A stretch of 64,000 nt of DNA from Brachybacterium paraconglomeratum (GTDB lineage Bacteria > Actinomycetota > Actinomycetes > Actinomycetales > Dermabacteraceae). The notes under the pieces are model-generated. The model ran no database searches and was not told where the DNA came from. It saw nothing but the letters and a program-made list of their open reading frames with translations. The stretch lies in assembly GCF_003994255.1 (NCBI RefSeq), contig NZ_ML133852.1, positions 186,001-250,000 of the forward strand, read 5' to 3'. This document shows positions 63,627 to 64,000 of this stretch, in pieces. The position numbers and the translations under genes are program-made. The stretch's first letter is position 1, and every line of letters starts with the position of its first letter.

Positions 63627-64000
63627 CCCAGCAATCACAGTCAGACCCAGAGAAGGACACCTATTTGGAGGTCTGGGGAGACACCGTCTCGTCCGAGCAC
63701 CTGCTCTGTTCGGTTCTCCTGGGTGTCGGGTTCGCGACGACGGTGTTCCTCACCGCGCAGTGGCTGCTGGCGGAGAGCGGCATTGATCCGGCGATGGTCG
63801 GGTCGTACTCGCTGCTGATCGGACTCGCTGCCTGCGTGACGGTCGCCGTGGTCTGCGCTCGCCTCTTCAAGCCCAAGCGGGACCTCCTCGAGACCGACAC
63901 CGGTGCTAACTCACGGGAGACGGCGATGGACTCCATGGAGGCCGAGATCGGTCCGATCGGCGACCCAGACGAGTTCCCGGCAGCCGTGCTGGAAGAAGTC
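63623..64000 (+). CDS. Membrane protein, 5' part, cut by the window edge
   Basis: GTG 63623 overlaps the mvaB stop (GTGA), and 126 codons are visible without a stop. The start VTQQSQSDPEKDTYLEVWGD is followed by two hydrophobic segments (about residues 29-50 and 60-82), then an acidic tail. I do not recognise the family. Coupling to mvaB suggests a role in transport or membrane handling of the operon's substrate, perhaps as a small subunit of an importer encoded further right. Confidence 0.55.
   Translation, partial: MTQQSQSDPEKDTYLEVWGDTVSSEHLLCSVLLGVGFATTVFLTAQWLLAESGIDPAMVGSYSLLIGLAACVTVAVVCARLFKPKRDLLETDTGANSRETAMDSMEAEIGPIGDPDEFPAAVLEEV

Overview
The window is high-GC DNA (G or C at most third codon positions, GTG and occasional TTG starts, many 4-nt stop/start overlaps). 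Gene content and order (zur-znuBCA near glyS, the pair glnA2-glnE, dusB-dgt-dnaG, fabD-fabH-acpP-fabF beside aceE, DUF3052 and DUF3145 proteins, polyphosphate glucokinase, rnpB) point to an actinobacterium, probably of the Micrococcales. It looks most like Brachybacterium or another member of the Dermabacteraceae, but that placement is inferred from content and not from a database search.

Layout. 1-3.5 kb: the end of a LysR-type regulator, a membrane-anchored M28 peptidase and trans-aconitate methyltransferase (tam) behind a perfect 20-bp palindrome. 3.6-11.6 kb: EcsC-like protein, recO, uppS, then a minus-strand zinc block (znuA-znuC-znuB, zur, a DedA-like protein) with a Zur box on the znuA start codon, and glyS. 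11.8-15.9 kb: a DUF4037 protein, two overlapping clpP paralogues (the second lacks the catalytic serine), a convergent PopR/ClgR-like regulator ending in Val-Ala-Ala, and a luciferase-like monooxygenase. 16-25 kb: dusB-dgt-dnaG, a MarR regulator, a TIGR01777 epimerase, tRNA-Met, tRNA-Asn, OsmC-def and a DUF3145 protein. 25-32 kb: minus-strand type II fatty acid synthesis genes and aceE. 32-43 kb: DUF3052, tRNA-Val, sufS-sufU-nif3, yaaA, rnpB, ppgK, map, panB and two tandem lipoprotein genes, one with a frameshift at a run of seven G. 42-51 kb: glnA2-glnE, a lone PD-(D/E)XK nuclease and a TetR-controlled ABC exporter.

From about 51.7 kb the window becomes accessory. It holds a decayed beta-propeller gene (5' truncated, plus a 13-bp tandem duplication) and a minus-strand operon encoding a GntR/UTRA regulator, an ADP-ribosylglycohydrolase-like hydrolase, an NCS1-type permease and a PfkB kinase. 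That operon matches the logic of E. coli yegTUVW with a different transporter and lies between two 44-bp direct repeats. Next come a truncated restriction-like gene whose stop codon is supplied by an IS3-family element, the IS itself, a 41-codon remnant of an ABC permease, and an operon with visibly lower third-position GC. This last operon encodes a GAF-PucR regulator, class II (degradative-type) HMG-CoA reductase, HMG-CoA lyase and a small membrane protein cut by the window edge, which is a probable mevalonate-use pathway.

How the genes fit together: the zinc genes form one regulon through Zur; sufS and sufU should supply sulfur for Fe-S assembly; glnE should adenylylate glutamine synthetase; fabD-fabH-acpP-fabF carries out initiation and elongation of fatty acids. 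The two accessory operons each combine a dedicated regulator with enzymes for one small-molecule catabolic route (a base N-glycoside, and mevalonate, respectively). The most interesting items are these two operons, the ClpP pair with a dead subunit, and several sequence-level regulatory or mutational signatures (TamR-like palindrome, Zur box over a start codon, G7 frameshift, 13-bp duplication, IS-borne stop codon).
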